Assembly (NCBI RefSeq): GCF_900112765.1
Contig: NZ_FOMZ01000018.1
Location: forward strand, 37,192-101,191
DNA length: 64,000 nt
Source: Actinopolyspora alba
GTDB lineage: Bacteria; Actinomycetota; Actinomycetes; Mycobacteriales; Pseudonocardiaceae
Reading direction: 5' to 3'
The notes beneath the pieces are model-generated. The model made no database searches. It was not told the origin of the DNA and saw only the letters and a program-made list of their open reading frames with translations. Both the position numbers and the translations under genes were made by a program. This document shows positions 46,777 through 55,637 of the stretch, piece after piece. How positions within the stretch are numbered: position 1 is the stretch's first letter; the number at the start of each line of letters is the position of its first letter.

Positions 46777-47946
46777 TCAGACGGCCCGTAGCCGGTACAG
46801 CCGGTGGAAGAGGTGACCGACGTCGATCACCTCGGTGTCCAAGCCGGCTTCGCGTGCGTACTCGCGCACGGTAGCGGGCCGCATAACGGTGCCGGTCGCC
46901 GCCGTGGGGGTCTCGCTCATGCCGATCGGCAGGCAGTGCAGCACGCTGACGGCGTAGTGGAAACGTTCGCTGTCGGCCGGCTCGGCGCTGAACCGCTCCC
47001 CGACGGAGGGCTCCATCAGCAGGACGGCGCCACCGGGGGCCAGCATCCGTCGGCAGGCGCGGAGTACCTCGACCGGTCGAGGCATGTCGTGCAGGGCGTC
47101 GAAGACGCACACCAGCAGGTGTCGGCCCTCGTCGTCGTACTCGGCCGCGTCCCGGTCGCTGAAGCTCACCCGCTCGCCGAGATCGGTCTCGGCGAGGTGT
47201 TGACGGGCTGCCGCGATGCGATCGGAGTCCGGGTCGATGCCGTGCACTTCGGCCAGTGGGAACAGTCGCGCCAGCTCGATCGTGGAGCGGCCCGAACCAC
47301 ATGCGACGTCCGCGATGGCGGCACCGGGCAGGTGCAGCCGGGCTTCGATATCGGGCAGGTGCCGGGCTATCCAGTCGCCCAGATGGTGGTTGAAGACACC
47401 GAGGTTGAGATTCTCCTGGCCGGTTCGCATGGCCTCGCCGTAGGCGCTCTGCTCCAGTCCGGTCCGGTTCTTGTAGGCCGCCACGAGTCGCGGCAGAACC
47501 GCGGCTATACCGCCGATCGGCATCACCGCCAGCGGTGCGATCCAATGCGGACTGTCCGGGTCGAGAAGCGCCTCGGCGTGCTCGGGCGGAAGCTCGAAGC
47601 GCCGTCGTTCCGGTGGCGGCTCGGGGTCTTCGATGCGCAGGATGCCCGCGCCGGTCTGCTGCTCCAGCCACTCCAGAGTCATGCGCTCGTCGAGGTCGGC
47701 GCGGTGCGCCACCTCCGCGGGCGTCGCGGGACCCAGATCGGCCAGCGCACGGTAGGCGCCGATCTCCAGACCGAGGTAGCAGGTCATGAGCTCCGCCGTG
47801 GCCAGTCCGGCGCCGAAGAACCGCACTGACAGTCCCCGGGCCGTCGCGCGGGACTCACCGGAGCCGCCGTCGGGCCGATGGCGCGGCGCGGCCGCCCCAC
47901 GCCCGGTCGGTGTGTGCGGACGTCGGGGTGGGGGCTGGGCTGACAC
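46777..47946 (-). CDS. SAM-dependent O-methyltransferase-like protein
   Basis: A 389-residue methyltransferase of the family 2 (plant-type/antibiotic O-methyltransferase) architecture. About 40 residues are disordered; a winged-helix-like dimerisation domain follows (LEIGAYRALADLGPATPAEVAHRADLDERMTLEWL), then a Rossmann SAM domain with AIADVACGSGRSTIELARLF near residue 205, HGIDPDSDRI and LLVCVFDALHDMPRPVEVLRACRRMLAPGGAVLLMEP. The GTG at 47946 has AAGGAGG 6 bases upstream. The likely target is a hydroxyl or carboxyl of the island's product; the usual catalytic His cannot be placed with certainty. Confidence 0.83.
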   Translation of the reverse strand: MSAQPPPRRPHTPTGRGAAAPRHRPDGGSGESRATARGLSVRFFGAGLATAELMTCYLGLEIGAYRALADLGPATPAEVAHRADLDERMTLEWLEQQTGAGILRIEDPEPPPERRRFELPPEHAEALLDPDSPHWIAPLAVMPIGGIAAVLPRLVAAYKNRTGLEQSAYGEAMRTGQENLNLGVFNHHLGDWIARHLPDIEARLHLPGAAIADVACGSGRSTIELARLFPLAEVHGIDPDSDRIAAARQHLAETDLGERVSFSDRDAAEYDDEGRHLLVCVFDALHDMPRPVEVLRACRRMLAPGGAVLLMEPSVGERFSAEPADSERFHYAVSVLHCLPIGMSETPTAATGTVMRPATVREYAREAGLDTEVIDVGHLFHRLYRLRAV

Positions 47947-48140
47947 GGCTGCCTCCTTGGTTCGGACCGGCTCCGGCGGGCCGCGCGAGCGGGTGGCACG
48001 TTCGGCGTACTGCCGTTCCGGTCCCGTGAGCACGGCTGCGGCGGAGGCTAGCCGGGTCGTGCCGGGCGAGTGCCCAACCCTGTCGTCGCTCTTTCAGAAA
48101 AGCCCTCGACTCGGTCGCGAACGACTACGTTCGAACCAAC

Positions 48141-48174
48141 CACTGCCCGTGCCCGAGCACTGCCCGCGCCCGAG
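48141..48174 (+). repeat. 17-bp tandem repeat in exporter leader
   Basis: CACTGCCCGTGCCCGAG is followed at once by CACTGCCCGCGCCCGAG, one mismatch. It lies 112 bp upstream of the exporter start in the divergent region shared with the methyltransferase gene, so it may bind a regulator. Nothing else is clear in 47947-48285. Confidence 0.45.
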
Positions 48175-48285
48175 TGAGGAGAACCCACGTGGCGATCGTC
48201 AACACGGCCGGGACCGCTGTCGTTCCTTCCGCCTGCTGCTCGGGCGAACCATCTCGCGGACCTCTAGCGAAAGAGGGTTTCTCCT

Positions 48286-49896
48286 GTGTCTGCCGACTTG
48301 ACTGATTCGAGTGACGAGGACTCGGCGGCCGACGAGCACGGCCGGCGTCGTCTCGGCATGGCACTCGTGCTCATCAGCACGGTGCAGCTGATGGTCGTGC
48401 TCGACGCGACGATCGTGACCATCGCGTTGCCGCGATTGCGCACTGATCTCGGATTCGCTCCGGAAAACGTCTCCTGGGTGCTCACCTCCTACTCGGTGGC
48501 CTTTGGCGGATTGCTGCTGCTCGGTGGCAGGTTGGGCGATCTGGTCGGGCGGCGACGCGTCTTCGTCCTCGGCTCGGCGTTGTTCGCGGTCGCGTCGTTG
48601 CTGGGCGGCGTCGCGACCAATCCCGGATGGATGATCGTTTCGAGAGGGCTTCAGGGCGTCGGCGCGGCGATGGCCGCTCCCGCGGCGCTGGCGCTCATCT
48701 CCACCACGTTCCCGGCGGGGCCGCAACGCAACCGCGCTATGGGCGTCTACGCGGCCATGTCCGGGCTGGGTTCGACAGTCGGTCTCCTGCTGGGCGGCGT
48801 GCTGACCGAGTTGTCCTGGCGACTGACGTTCCTCATCAACGTGCCGCTCGGGATCGCGGTGGCGCTGCTGGCTCCCAGGTTCCTCGCCGAGTCGAATCCG
48901 AAACGGGGTTCGTTCGACCTGGTGGGCGCGCTCGCCGCGACGGTCGGTCTGGTGTCGTTGGTCTACGGCTTCACCCACGCGAGCGGCGGCACGGCAGGCG
49001 GCGGCAGCCGGTGGTCGGAGCCCGAGACGATGATCGCACTCGGGGCGGGTGTGCTGTTCCTGGTCGTGTTCATCCTGGTCGAGCGGCGTTCGATCGGACC
49101 GCTGCTACCCCTGCACATCCTGCGAGAGCGCACCCGGGCGACCAGCTACTTCGCGATGCTGATCGTGGCCGCGGCGATGTACTCGTTCTTTCTGTACCTC
49201 AGCCAGTACGCCCAGGACGTCATGGACTACTCCGCCCTGCAGACGGGCATCGCGTTCCTGCCGTTCGCCGTGTTCATGATGGGGGCGTCACAGCTGGCCT
49301 CGTCCCTGGTGTCGCGTTTCGACCCGCGGTGGGTCGCGGGCAGCGGGGCGCTCCTGGGCGCGGCGGGAATGTACTGGTATTCGATGCTCCAGGCCGACTC
49401 GACCTACTGGGCCAATCTGTTCCCCCCGATGATCGTCGCCGCCACCGGCTTCGCGCTGATGTTCATCTCGCTCACCCTGACCGCGGTGCACGGTGTCGAT
49501 GCCAACGAGCAGGGCGTCACCTCGGCGGTGCTCAACTCCATGCAGCAGGTGGGTGGTGCCCTCGGTATCGCGGTGCTGTCCACGATCGGGGTGCGCGAGC
49601 TGCTCGACAAACAGGCGGAACTGCTCGGCGGAGCGCCCCCGCCGTCCTCGGAGGGAGCCACTCCCCAGCAGGACCGGTTCTACGAGATCGCGTTCACCGC
49701 AGGCGCCACCCAAGCCTTCCTCGTCGTCAGCGTGATGCTGCTCGCCACGGCACTCGTGGTCGTGTTCGGGCTGCGTATAAAGCGTGCGGAACTGTCCACC
49801 GACGGTGGAGGCTCGACGGGTGGTTCCCACGGGGACGGACGTCCGGACGACTCCGGGGCGGTCGAGCACGATTCCGCCGCGGAGCGGGGGGAGTAG
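48286..49896 (+). CDS. DHA2-type MFS exporter of the island
   Basis: A 536-residue, 14-helix drug:proton antiporter of the EmrB/QacA family. The start includes LDATIVTIALPRLRTDLGF (helix 1, motif D1), GGRLGDLVGRRRVF is motif A, and MIVSRGLQGVGAAMAAPAALALI leads into helix 5. A polar Gly/Ser-rich tail of ~35 residues ends it. Start is GTG 48286 with a weak ribosome binding site. It is the only transporter in the visible island, so it is the best candidate for product export or self-protection. No import system accompanies it. Confidence 0.88.
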   Translation: MSADLTDSSDEDSAADEHGRRRLGMALVLISTVQLMVVLDATIVTIALPRLRTDLGFAPENVSWVLTSYSVAFGGLLLLGGRLGDLVGRRRVFVLGSALFAVASLLGGVATNPGWMIVSRGLQGVGAAMAAPAALALISTTFPAGPQRNRAMGVYAAMSGLGSTVGLLLGGVLTELSWRLTFLINVPLGIAVALLAPRFLAESNPKRGSFDLVGALAATVGLVSLVYGFTHASGGTAGGGSRWSEPETMIALGAGVLFLVVFILVERRSIGPLLPLHILRERTRATSYFAMLIVAAAMYSFFLYLSQYAQDVMDYSALQTGIAFLPFAVFMMGASQLASSLVSRFDPRWVAGSGALLGAAGMYWYSMLQADSTYWANLFPPMIVAATGFALMFISLTLTAVHGVDANEQGVTSAVLNSMQQVGGALGIAVLSTIGVRELLDKQAELLGGAPPPSSEGATPQQDRFYEIAFTAGATQAFLVVSVMLLATALVVVFGLRIKRAELSTDGGGSTGGSHGDGRPDDSGAVEHDSAAERGE

Positions 49897-49962
49897 TGCT
49901 CCGAAGGCGGGCCGTCCGGACGGTCGTCGAGGACGTGACCCGGACACCGACCTGACTCGGCG

Positions 49963-50005
49963 AGTTCGGCGAGGTGTGCTGCCCGCACATCTCGCCGAAC
50001 TTTTT
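49963..50005 (+). terminator. Intrinsic terminator with T-tract
   Basis: A 16-bp stem (AGTTCGGCGAGGTGTG with its complement, one G-T pair), 7-base loop, then TTTTT. This is the one classical Rho-independent terminator in the window, 66 bp after the exporter stop. Confidence 0.8.
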
Positions 50006-50169
50006 CGCGCCCGGCCGGGATACCCGCTTCCGGTGCGGCATCCCGCGGAACTCCGGGAATCAGCCGGGGCGTTCTCCGCGCGGAAACGGTTTCGGCCGGT
50101 GCGGACACCCGCCCTCGACGCGCTGTCGCTCGCACGGCCGGGGTTCCTACCCGAGTCCCCGCACGAGGA

Positions 50170-50211
50170 AGGCCCGACGTCTGGTGGGCGTAGCCAACCG
50201 ACGTCGGGCCT
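50170..50211. terminator. Hairpin between exporter and regulator genes
   Basis: Perfect 12-base arms (AGGCCCGACGTC/GACGTCGGGCCT) around an 18-base loop, 64 bp past the regulator's stop on the minus strand. Confidence 0.6.
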
Positions 50212-50274
50212 CGGAACGAGAGCGTACGAGAGGTTCCGCCGAGCGGGTGCGGAGAACCGAGCCAGCGGAGCCCG

Positions 50275-50823
50275 CTAGGAGCTCACCTGAACGCGGTGGA
50301 CCGGGCTCTCGGGAGTACTCCGGGCCTCCGAAGCCGCCCACCCCAGGATGTAGCCGCGCCCCCACACGGTTCGCAGTTCGAGGCTGAGCCTGGCGATTCG
50401 CTTGCGCAGCCGCAGAATGTGTAGATCCAACGCGTTGTTGGAGAATCCGACCCGGATGTCGGCCAGCGCTTCCTGCAGCTCCCCGCGACGAACCACGCGG
50501 CGGAAGTCGGCGAGGAAGCAGTGCATCATCGCCACCTGGGCGTTCGACATCGGCACCGACTCGCCGTCGTAGTAGAGCACCCCGGCGGGGTCCAGCACGG
50601 GAACGGTGTCGGCCGTGCGCTGCCGCAGCACCGAGACCCGCGCCTCGATGTCGCAACGCGGGATCGGCTGCCGGACCCAGTCCTCCGTGGGAGCGATGTC
50701 GGTCGGCGGGTTGACGCCTCCCTCCACTATCAGCAGGGCGGGAACTCCCGCCTCACGTAATCGGGTGCGCTCATGGCTCTGCGCCGGCCAGCGCAGGAAC
50801 ACGACTTCCGGACGAGTGCTCAT
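50275..50823 (-). CDS. Winged-helix (OmpR/PhoB-type) regulator with atypical receiver-like N-terminus
   Basis: A 182-residue regulator. The C-terminal ~85 residues are an OmpR/PhoB-type winged helix (VLYYDGESVPMSNAQVAMMHCFL, VVRRGELQEAL, NNALDLHILRLRKRIARLSLELRTVWGRGYIL). The N-terminal ~90 residues resemble the size of a receiver domain (PEVVFLRWPA, ALLIVEGGVNPP) but I cannot find the phosphoacceptor Asp with its acidic pocket or the switch Lys, so phosphorylation is unlikely. No sensor kinase is adjacent. It is the only regulator in the visible island and is probably pathway-specific. The ATG at 50823 has no strong ribosome binding site; an upstream GTG is possible. Confidence 0.75.
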   Translation of the reverse strand: MSTRPEVVFLRWPAQSHERTRLREAGVPALLIVEGGVNPPTDIAPTEDWVRQPIPRCDIEARVSVLRQRTADTVPVLDPAGVLYYDGESVPMSNAQVAMMHCFLADFRRVVRRGELQEALADIRVGFSNNALDLHILRLRKRIARLSLELRTVWGRGYILGWAASEARSTPESPVHRVQVSS

Positions 50824-51843
50824 CGCCGAATCAGCGGCGCGTTCCCGCACTTTCTCGAGGGGTCGAGCGGCACTTGACGAGGAATACTGTAGGCAGTGGC
50901 ACGGGGTGTCTCGGTGTTCGACATGTCGCTCCCGCATCTACGTCGCCCTCACGTGCGTTCGTCGCACGTGCTCGATATTCGACGGGTGAAAGTATGGAAA
51001 GCTTGTCCGGCGGCTTTCTCGACCGTCGGATATAAAGGAATTCGCCGGTCGGGGTCGTTCCCCGGGGCGCGAGAATTGGTTATCCGGTTCGGTCGGGCTC
51101 GGCCGTCTTCGTTGGCGCTCACCCCAGTTCTGCGTCGTGCTCCGGGAATTCCCGGAAATATGGCCGGTTTCGTTTCGTATTTCCGGTGTTTTTCGGGTGG
51201 AAATCGCCCGAGGAAAGCTTGTTTCGCGGATGTTTTCCCGATTTTACCGCGCGTTTCCCCCTGCCCCCGTTTTGGCGCGCGAATAAATGTGCGATCCGTG
51301 AGTGGTTCGGGTCGGTCTTCTTGCTTGCTGTTCCAGTCGGACTATTGTTCGGTAGTATTGTCGGTTTTGCTAGGATTGTCAACCGCGGGAGTCGGATTTC
51401 ATCTTTTCGGCGTATACACGCCGACGCGTCCGCTGCTCCGTTCGGAACCTTGATCGGAAAAGATTCCAGCGCGTCTGGAGGTTCCGTTCGTGCCGGTGTA
51501 TTCCGTTCCCTCGTGCGGAGTTCGGGAATGATCATTCCGATCTCGGGATCGCACGCGGGATTCCGCCGCGGCCGTGCCCCCGACCCGGTCGCCCCTCCGG
51601 CTCCCGGATCGTCGGCCTCGGGGCGGAACTCGGGAGTGGTGCCCGTCCCAGAGCCCGCCCCGCCCGGTGAGCCATCGGTCGAGCCGGACTCCAGGTCGTC
51701 TCGTAGGGCACGTCGAGCAGTGGCCACACCCGCACCACGTGCCCCGTCGTACCGGCACGGCCACCGACTCGGCGCCCCGGAACGCCTCGGTCCACATCGG
51801 CCCGATACCCGAGCCGACGCGGCGTCCCGGAAGTACTCGTTCC
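50824..51843. other. Low-GC, gene-free kilobase with perfect palindromes
   Basis: This ~1 kb between the regulator start and the 3' end of the BBE-like gene has much lower GC than its surroundings (clearly so at 50980-51470). I find no believable ORF; the long frames lack protein-like composition. It contains TCCGGGAATTCCCGGA at 51141-51156 and GGAATGATCATTCC at 51525-51538, both perfect palindromes. It may hold the regulator's promoter and operators, a long 3' untranslated region, or decayed DNA. Confidence 0.5.
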
Positions 51844-53223
51844 TCAGGCCTTCGGCTTGATGTTGACGTTCGTGTGGAAGAAATTGTCCGGGTCGTAAAC
51901 CGACTTCAGCTCCGCGAGGCGCTTGTAGTTGTCGCCGTAGGCTTCGCCGACCCGTTCGGCGGCGTCCACGCCGAGATGATTGGCGTAGACGCCCTCGGTC
52001 GTGTGGGGCAGCAAATCGGCGTAGATCCGCTCCGTCCACTCGATGGCTTCCTCGTCCTGGGAAGGGTCGGTCCACGAGGGCAGGATGCTCGTCAGGTAGC
52101 CGTCCCGGTGGGGGAACGGCGTCGCGTCCGACGCCGTTCGCAGCATCGCCCCGCCCATCTGGGCGCCGCCGACCAGGCTGCGCTGCGAGGGTGTGTTGAG
52201 GAAGCCGTCCGCCAGGATCTGCATCGCCTCCCCGTTCAGCGACGGCAGGAGGAACGAGCGCGGGTAGTAGCGGTGCCCAGCGATGGTGTTGTCGTCCAGC
52301 AACTGTTGCACTGCCACGTAGGGCATGGTGCCGCAGTGGTCGAGCACCAGGTTCGTTCCCAGGCCGCGCATCTGGTCGACCAGCTTCTCGGTGTTCTCGT
52401 CCGGCGCCGCGTGGCAGAAGCCCAAGCCGACGGCCGGTTCGCCGTTGGGGGCGACCAGGAAGGCGAACGAGGTGGTCAGCGCATCGGGGGCGGACTGGTT
52501 GAACTCGTCGATGCGACGGGTCACCTCCACCGTCTGGTCGATCGGGAAACCCAGGATCCCGGCCACGCACTGACCCTGCGGGTGAAGCTCGAACTCGAAG
52601 CTGGTCGCGACGCCGAAGTTGCCGCCGCCACCGCGGATCGCCCAGAACAGGTCCGCGTCGTCCTGTGGGCTGGCCCGCACCATTTCCCCGTTGGCGAGCA
52701 CGACGTCGGCCGAGATCATGTTGTCGACCAGCAGACCCCGGTAACGGGCCAGCCAGCCCAGACCACCTCCGAGCGTCACGCCTCCGATGCCGATGTAGGA
52801 CTCCTGCGAACCGGTGACGGCCAAGCCGAAGCTCTGTGTCTCCGCGTCGACGTCACCCTGCAGCAGCCCCGGCTGGACCACCATGCGACGACGCCACGGA
52901 TCGACCCGGATGCCGCGCAGGTTCGAGGTGTCCAGCACCAGTCCCCCCTCGACAGTGCCGGTGCCGGCGAAGCAGTGCCCGCCGCCTTTGACGGCCAGCT
53001 CGATCTCGTTCTCGCGAGCGAACTTCACGACCTTGGTGACGTCCGACGCTCCGTCCACCCGCGCGATGGCGCCGGGGCTCTTCTGGAAGAACCCGTTCCA
53101 GATCTGCCTGCGCGCGTCGTAGTCGGGATCGGTGGGGGTGATCAATTCACCCCGGATCGAGTCGCGCAGCTCCTCCAGCACGGTGTTCTTGACGGCAGTT
53201 CCGGCTGCGTTGACGAGTACCAC
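51844..53223 (-). CDS. Berberine-bridge-enzyme-like FAD oxidase
   Basis: A 459-residue flavoprotein of the BBE/PCMH oxidase family. The FAD domain is typical: VVKFARENEIELAVKGGGHCFAGTGTVEGG (the His that attaches to FAD), LGGGLGWLARYRGLLVDNMISADVVLANGE, DADLFWAIRGGGGNFGVAT, and the C-terminal KSVYDPDNFFHTNVNIKP. Bicovalent members have a Cys in a TGTCPTVG-type motif; here it reads TGSQESYIGIGG, so FAD is probably held by His alone. Start is GTG 53223 with GAGGAGG 6 bases upstream. A role such as oxidising a thiazoline or phenol is possible but inferred. Confidence 0.87.
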   Translation of the reverse strand: MVLVNAAGTAVKNTVLEELRDSIRGELITPTDPDYDARRQIWNGFFQKSPGAIARVDGASDVTKVVKFARENEIELAVKGGGHCFAGTGTVEGGLVLDTSNLRGIRVDPWRRRMVVQPGLLQGDVDAETQSFGLAVTGSQESYIGIGGVTLGGGLGWLARYRGLLVDNMISADVVLANGEMVRASPQDDADLFWAIRGGGGNFGVATSFEFELHPQGQCVAGILGFPIDQTVEVTRRIDEFNQSAPDALTTSFAFLVAPNGEPAVGLGFCHAAPDENTEKLVDQMRGLGTNLVLDHCGTMPYVAVQQLLDDNTIAGHRYYPRSFLLPSLNGEAMQILADGFLNTPSQRSLVGGAQMGGAMLRTASDATPFPHRDGYLTSILPSWTDPSQDEEAIEWTERIYADLLPHTTEGVYANHLGVDAAERVGEAYGDNYKRLAELKSVYDPDNFFHTNVNIKPKA

Positions 53224-53393
53224 GTCAATCCTCCTCAGGCGGATGTGAACAACGCCGGGAGCGCGGCGGATCGGTTGCGTTCCCGCGTCTGTCGGCGTGA
53301 ATGTAGCCCGGTGCGGCCGGGTGGGGTGCTTCGATGAAAGAGTGCCAACAGGCCTGCGCACCAGCCCGAACTCATCCCGGATAGCCTGTCGTC

Positions 53394-53744
53394 ATGGCTG
53401 TACGTCGTGTGATGTCCGTCCTGACGGTGAGCGATCTCGACGCCGCCGTCGACGCCTATGCGCGGACTACCGGTATGGAAGTCGTGATGAATCACGGATG
53501 GATCGCCATCCTGGCCTCGCCGGAGCATCCTTCGGCTCAAATAGGACTGATAACAAAGGACCGAACAGGTCCGTCCAATATGGATGCCTCGGTCGAGGTC
53601 GAGGATGTCGATGCCGCTTGCACGGCGGCGGAACAGGCGGGAATGGAGATCATCTACGAACTCCACGACGAGGACTGGGGAGTTCGCAGATTCTTCCTCC
53701 GGGACCGCGACGGCAACGTGATCAATGTGCTCGCCCACCGCTGA
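53394..53744 (+). CDS. VOC family protein (second in island)
   Basis: A 116-residue single VOC domain (VMSVLTVSDLDAAVDAYARTTGMEVVMNHGWIAIL, VEVEDVDAACTAAEQAGMEIIYEL, VRRFFLRDRDGNVINVLAH). The RDRDGNVINVLAH ending is typical of glyoxalase-like proteins. It is divergent from the BBE-like gene and ends 6 bp before the thioesterase stop. Possible roles are metal enzyme or self-resistance by binding the product. Confidence 0.8.
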   Translation: MAVRRVMSVLTVSDLDAAVDAYARTTGMEVVMNHGWIAILASPEHPSAQIGLITKDRTGPSNMDASVEVEDVDAACTAAEQAGMEIIYELHDEDWGVRRFFLRDRDGNVINVLAHR

Positions 53745-53750
53745 GCGCTC

Positions 53751-54503
53751 TCACGTCCGCCTGTTCCCGATTCGTGCGGTGAGCCAGTCGACGACGGCGC
53801 GCTCGCTCTCCTCACGCAGATAGAAATGGCCGCCCGTGAAGCTCTCCACCGCGAACGGGCCGCTCGTCGCCGCCCGCCACGCTTCGGCGTCCTCGCGGTC
53901 GACCTCGGGGTCGCGGTCGCTGAAGCACGCGGTCAACGGTATGTCCAGGTCGGCGCTGACCCGGGCGCGGTAGGTCTCGATCAACCGGTAGTCGGCCCTG
54001 ATCATGGGCAGCGCCATGGCCTTGATCTCGGGCATGGCAAGCAGACTGGCGTTCGTACCGCCCATGTCGCGGACGTCGGCCCAAAGCCGCTCGTCGTCCA
54101 GGTACTTGTCGTCGGACCGCTGGCGTGCCGGACCGGGCCGGGCCGAGACGACCAGGTGTTCCGGCCGTGGGCGGTCCCGCGCCGTGAGCAGGCGGGTCAC
54201 CTCGTGAGCCACCGAGGCTCCCATGCTGTGCCCGAAGAACCAGATCGGCTTGTCCACGAGCGGATCGAGCGCTTCGGTCAGCCCCGCCACGAGCTCGTCC
54301 ATGTCGACGCACGGCTTCTCGTTGATCCGGTCCTCCCGCCCCGGGTACTGCACGATCACCGGCTCCACGTGCTCCGGCAGGGCACCGGCCACCGACCGGT
54401 AGAAACTGGCCGAGCCACCGGCGTGCGGAAAGAACAGCAGCCGCAGGGGGGCGTTCGGACGGGGGAAGAACGTCCGAAGCCACGCGTCGCGGATCATCGT
54501 CAT
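53751..54503 (-). CDS. Type II thioesterase (PchC/YbtT/GrsT type)
   Basis: A 250-residue stand-alone thioesterase that hydrolyses wrong or stalled groups from NRPS carrier domains. It has LRLLFFPHAGGSASFYRSV, VQYPGREDRINEKP, the nucleophile GHSMGASVAHEV (Ser near residue 92), the acid in FSDRDPEV and the His in FTGGHFYLREE. It is the last gene of the NRPS operon, 6 bp after the reductase. Because the TE of NRPS 1 lacks its serine, this enzyme may also take part in release. Confidence 0.92.
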   Translation of the reverse strand: MTMIRDAWLRTFFPRPNAPLRLLFFPHAGGSASFYRSVAGALPEHVEPVIVQYPGREDRINEKPCVDMDELVAGLTEALDPLVDKPIWFFGHSMGASVAHEVTRLLTARDRPRPEHLVVSARPGPARQRSDDKYLDDERLWADVRDMGGTNASLLAMPEIKAMALPMIRADYRLIETYRARVSADLDIPLTACFSDRDPEVDREDAEAWRAATSGPFAVESFTGGHFYLREESERAVVDWLTARIGNRRT

Positions 54504-54509
54504 AGCGCC

Positions 54510-55637
54510 TTACCTCCGTAGGTGTTCGCCGAATTCCTCCGCGCTGATCAGTTCCGGCGGGTTCGGGGGGTGGTGCAGACGCACTGGACCGCAGGCCTCG
54601 GCGACCGACATGGCCATCCGGGTGAGGGTGATGTGCCGTTGTACGTGCGCGTCCGAGGAGGCGTTGTCGACGATCGCTTGCCTGAGTGCGGTCATCGCGC
54701 GAGCTGTGGCCTGCGGCCACAGCGTGCCCAGCACCTCGTGGTACGACGCGCCGACCGAGGGGCCTATGGGCTGCACGCTCGGTGTTCGCAGGTGCTCCGC
54801 CGTGGCGTCGGAGAACCGCACCAGGTCCTTCATCTCGGCGGGCATGTGGGGGCGCATGCTCCACTGCACCGGTCCGTGGGTGTCGAACAGCGTCAGGTTG
54901 CCCCCCTCGTAGCCGATGCTGATCCGGTGCAGCAGGTGGCTGTAGTTGTCCGGTTCGGAGGGAACGAGCTCGTTCTGCAGCCGCAGGGTCAGCGGAACCC
55001 CCCCGAAACGTCCGCTCACGCCGCGGTACGGCGCTGTCGCACCGTTGGCCGGTTCCTCGGTCGCCCCGTGGACGCCGAGGGGCCTGATCGAGCCGAGCGC
55101 CTCGCCGAGCAGGTCGAAGACCGTGTAGAGGACTTGGAAGGCGCAGGTGACGTCGACGAAGAGGGGACGCTGGCGTTCGCCGAGCTCGCGGGCGCATGCC
55201 AGGAAACGCCGCACCGGCTCCACGTGGGGGTAGTGGGTGTTCATCCGGAACACCACCTGTCGCTCGCGGGCCGTTCGCAGGCACGAGGCCAGTTCGTCGG
55301 GGTGCAGTGGGTGCTCCTGCAGCACGTGCAGCCCCCGCGACATGAGCTCCCGCGAGAGCTGGGGTCCCCGCCCACCGTTCATCGCGCCACCCACCACCAC
55401 GCAGGCCATGTCGACGTCCTCGGGCACCTGACCGGGTTCGGTCCACAGCGGCACGTCGTAGTGCTCGGCGCAGGCCTTGCTGCGCTCGCTCCCGTTGGCG
55501 ATGATCCCGGCCAGCTCGAAGGGGAAGTCGGGCCGCTCGAAGGCGGCCAGGTAAGCCCGGCCGAAGCCGGTCCCGGCCACCACCACCCTCGGCGGCCGGG
55601 TCTCGGAAATGCCGGTCTCGGAACCCTCGGGGGTCAT
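54510..55637 (-). CDS. Thiazolinyl imide reductase (PchG/YbtU/Irp3 family)
   Basis: A 375-residue Gfo/Idh/MocA-fold NADPH reductase that converts a carrier-bound thiazoline ring to thiazolidine in pyochelin and yersiniabactin synthesis. Diagnostic stretches are VVVAGTGFGRAYLAAFERP, ELAGIIANGSERSKACAEHY, GLHVLQEHPLHPDELASCL and FRMNTHYPHVEPVRRF, as in YbtU/Irp3. It overlaps the upstream gene by 4 bases (ATGA). Its presence is the strongest single sign that the product has a reduced thiazoline ring. Confidence 0.93.
   Translation of the reverse strand: MTPEGSETGISETRPPRVVVAGTGFGRAYLAAFERPDFPFELAGIIANGSERSKACAEHYDVPLWTEPGQVPEDVDMACVVVGGAMNGGRGPQLSRELMSRGLHVLQEHPLHPDELASCLRTARERQVVFRMNTHYPHVEPVRRFLACARELGERQRPLFVDVTCAFQVLYTVFDLLGEALGSIRPLGVHGATEEPANGATAPYRGVSGRFGGVPLTLRLQNELVPSEPDNYSHLLHRISIGYEGGNLTLFDTHGPVQWSMRPHMPAEMKDLVRFSDATAEHLRTPSVQPIGPSVGASYHEVLGTLWPQATARAMTALRQAIVDNASSDAHVQRHITLTRMAMSVAEACGPVRLHHPPNPPELISAEEFGEHLRR

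Noticed and set aside
50896..51860. Two plus-strand frames (185 and 224 codons) in the low-GC region
   Set aside because: Composition is not protein-like, no ribosome binding sites, and no motifs.
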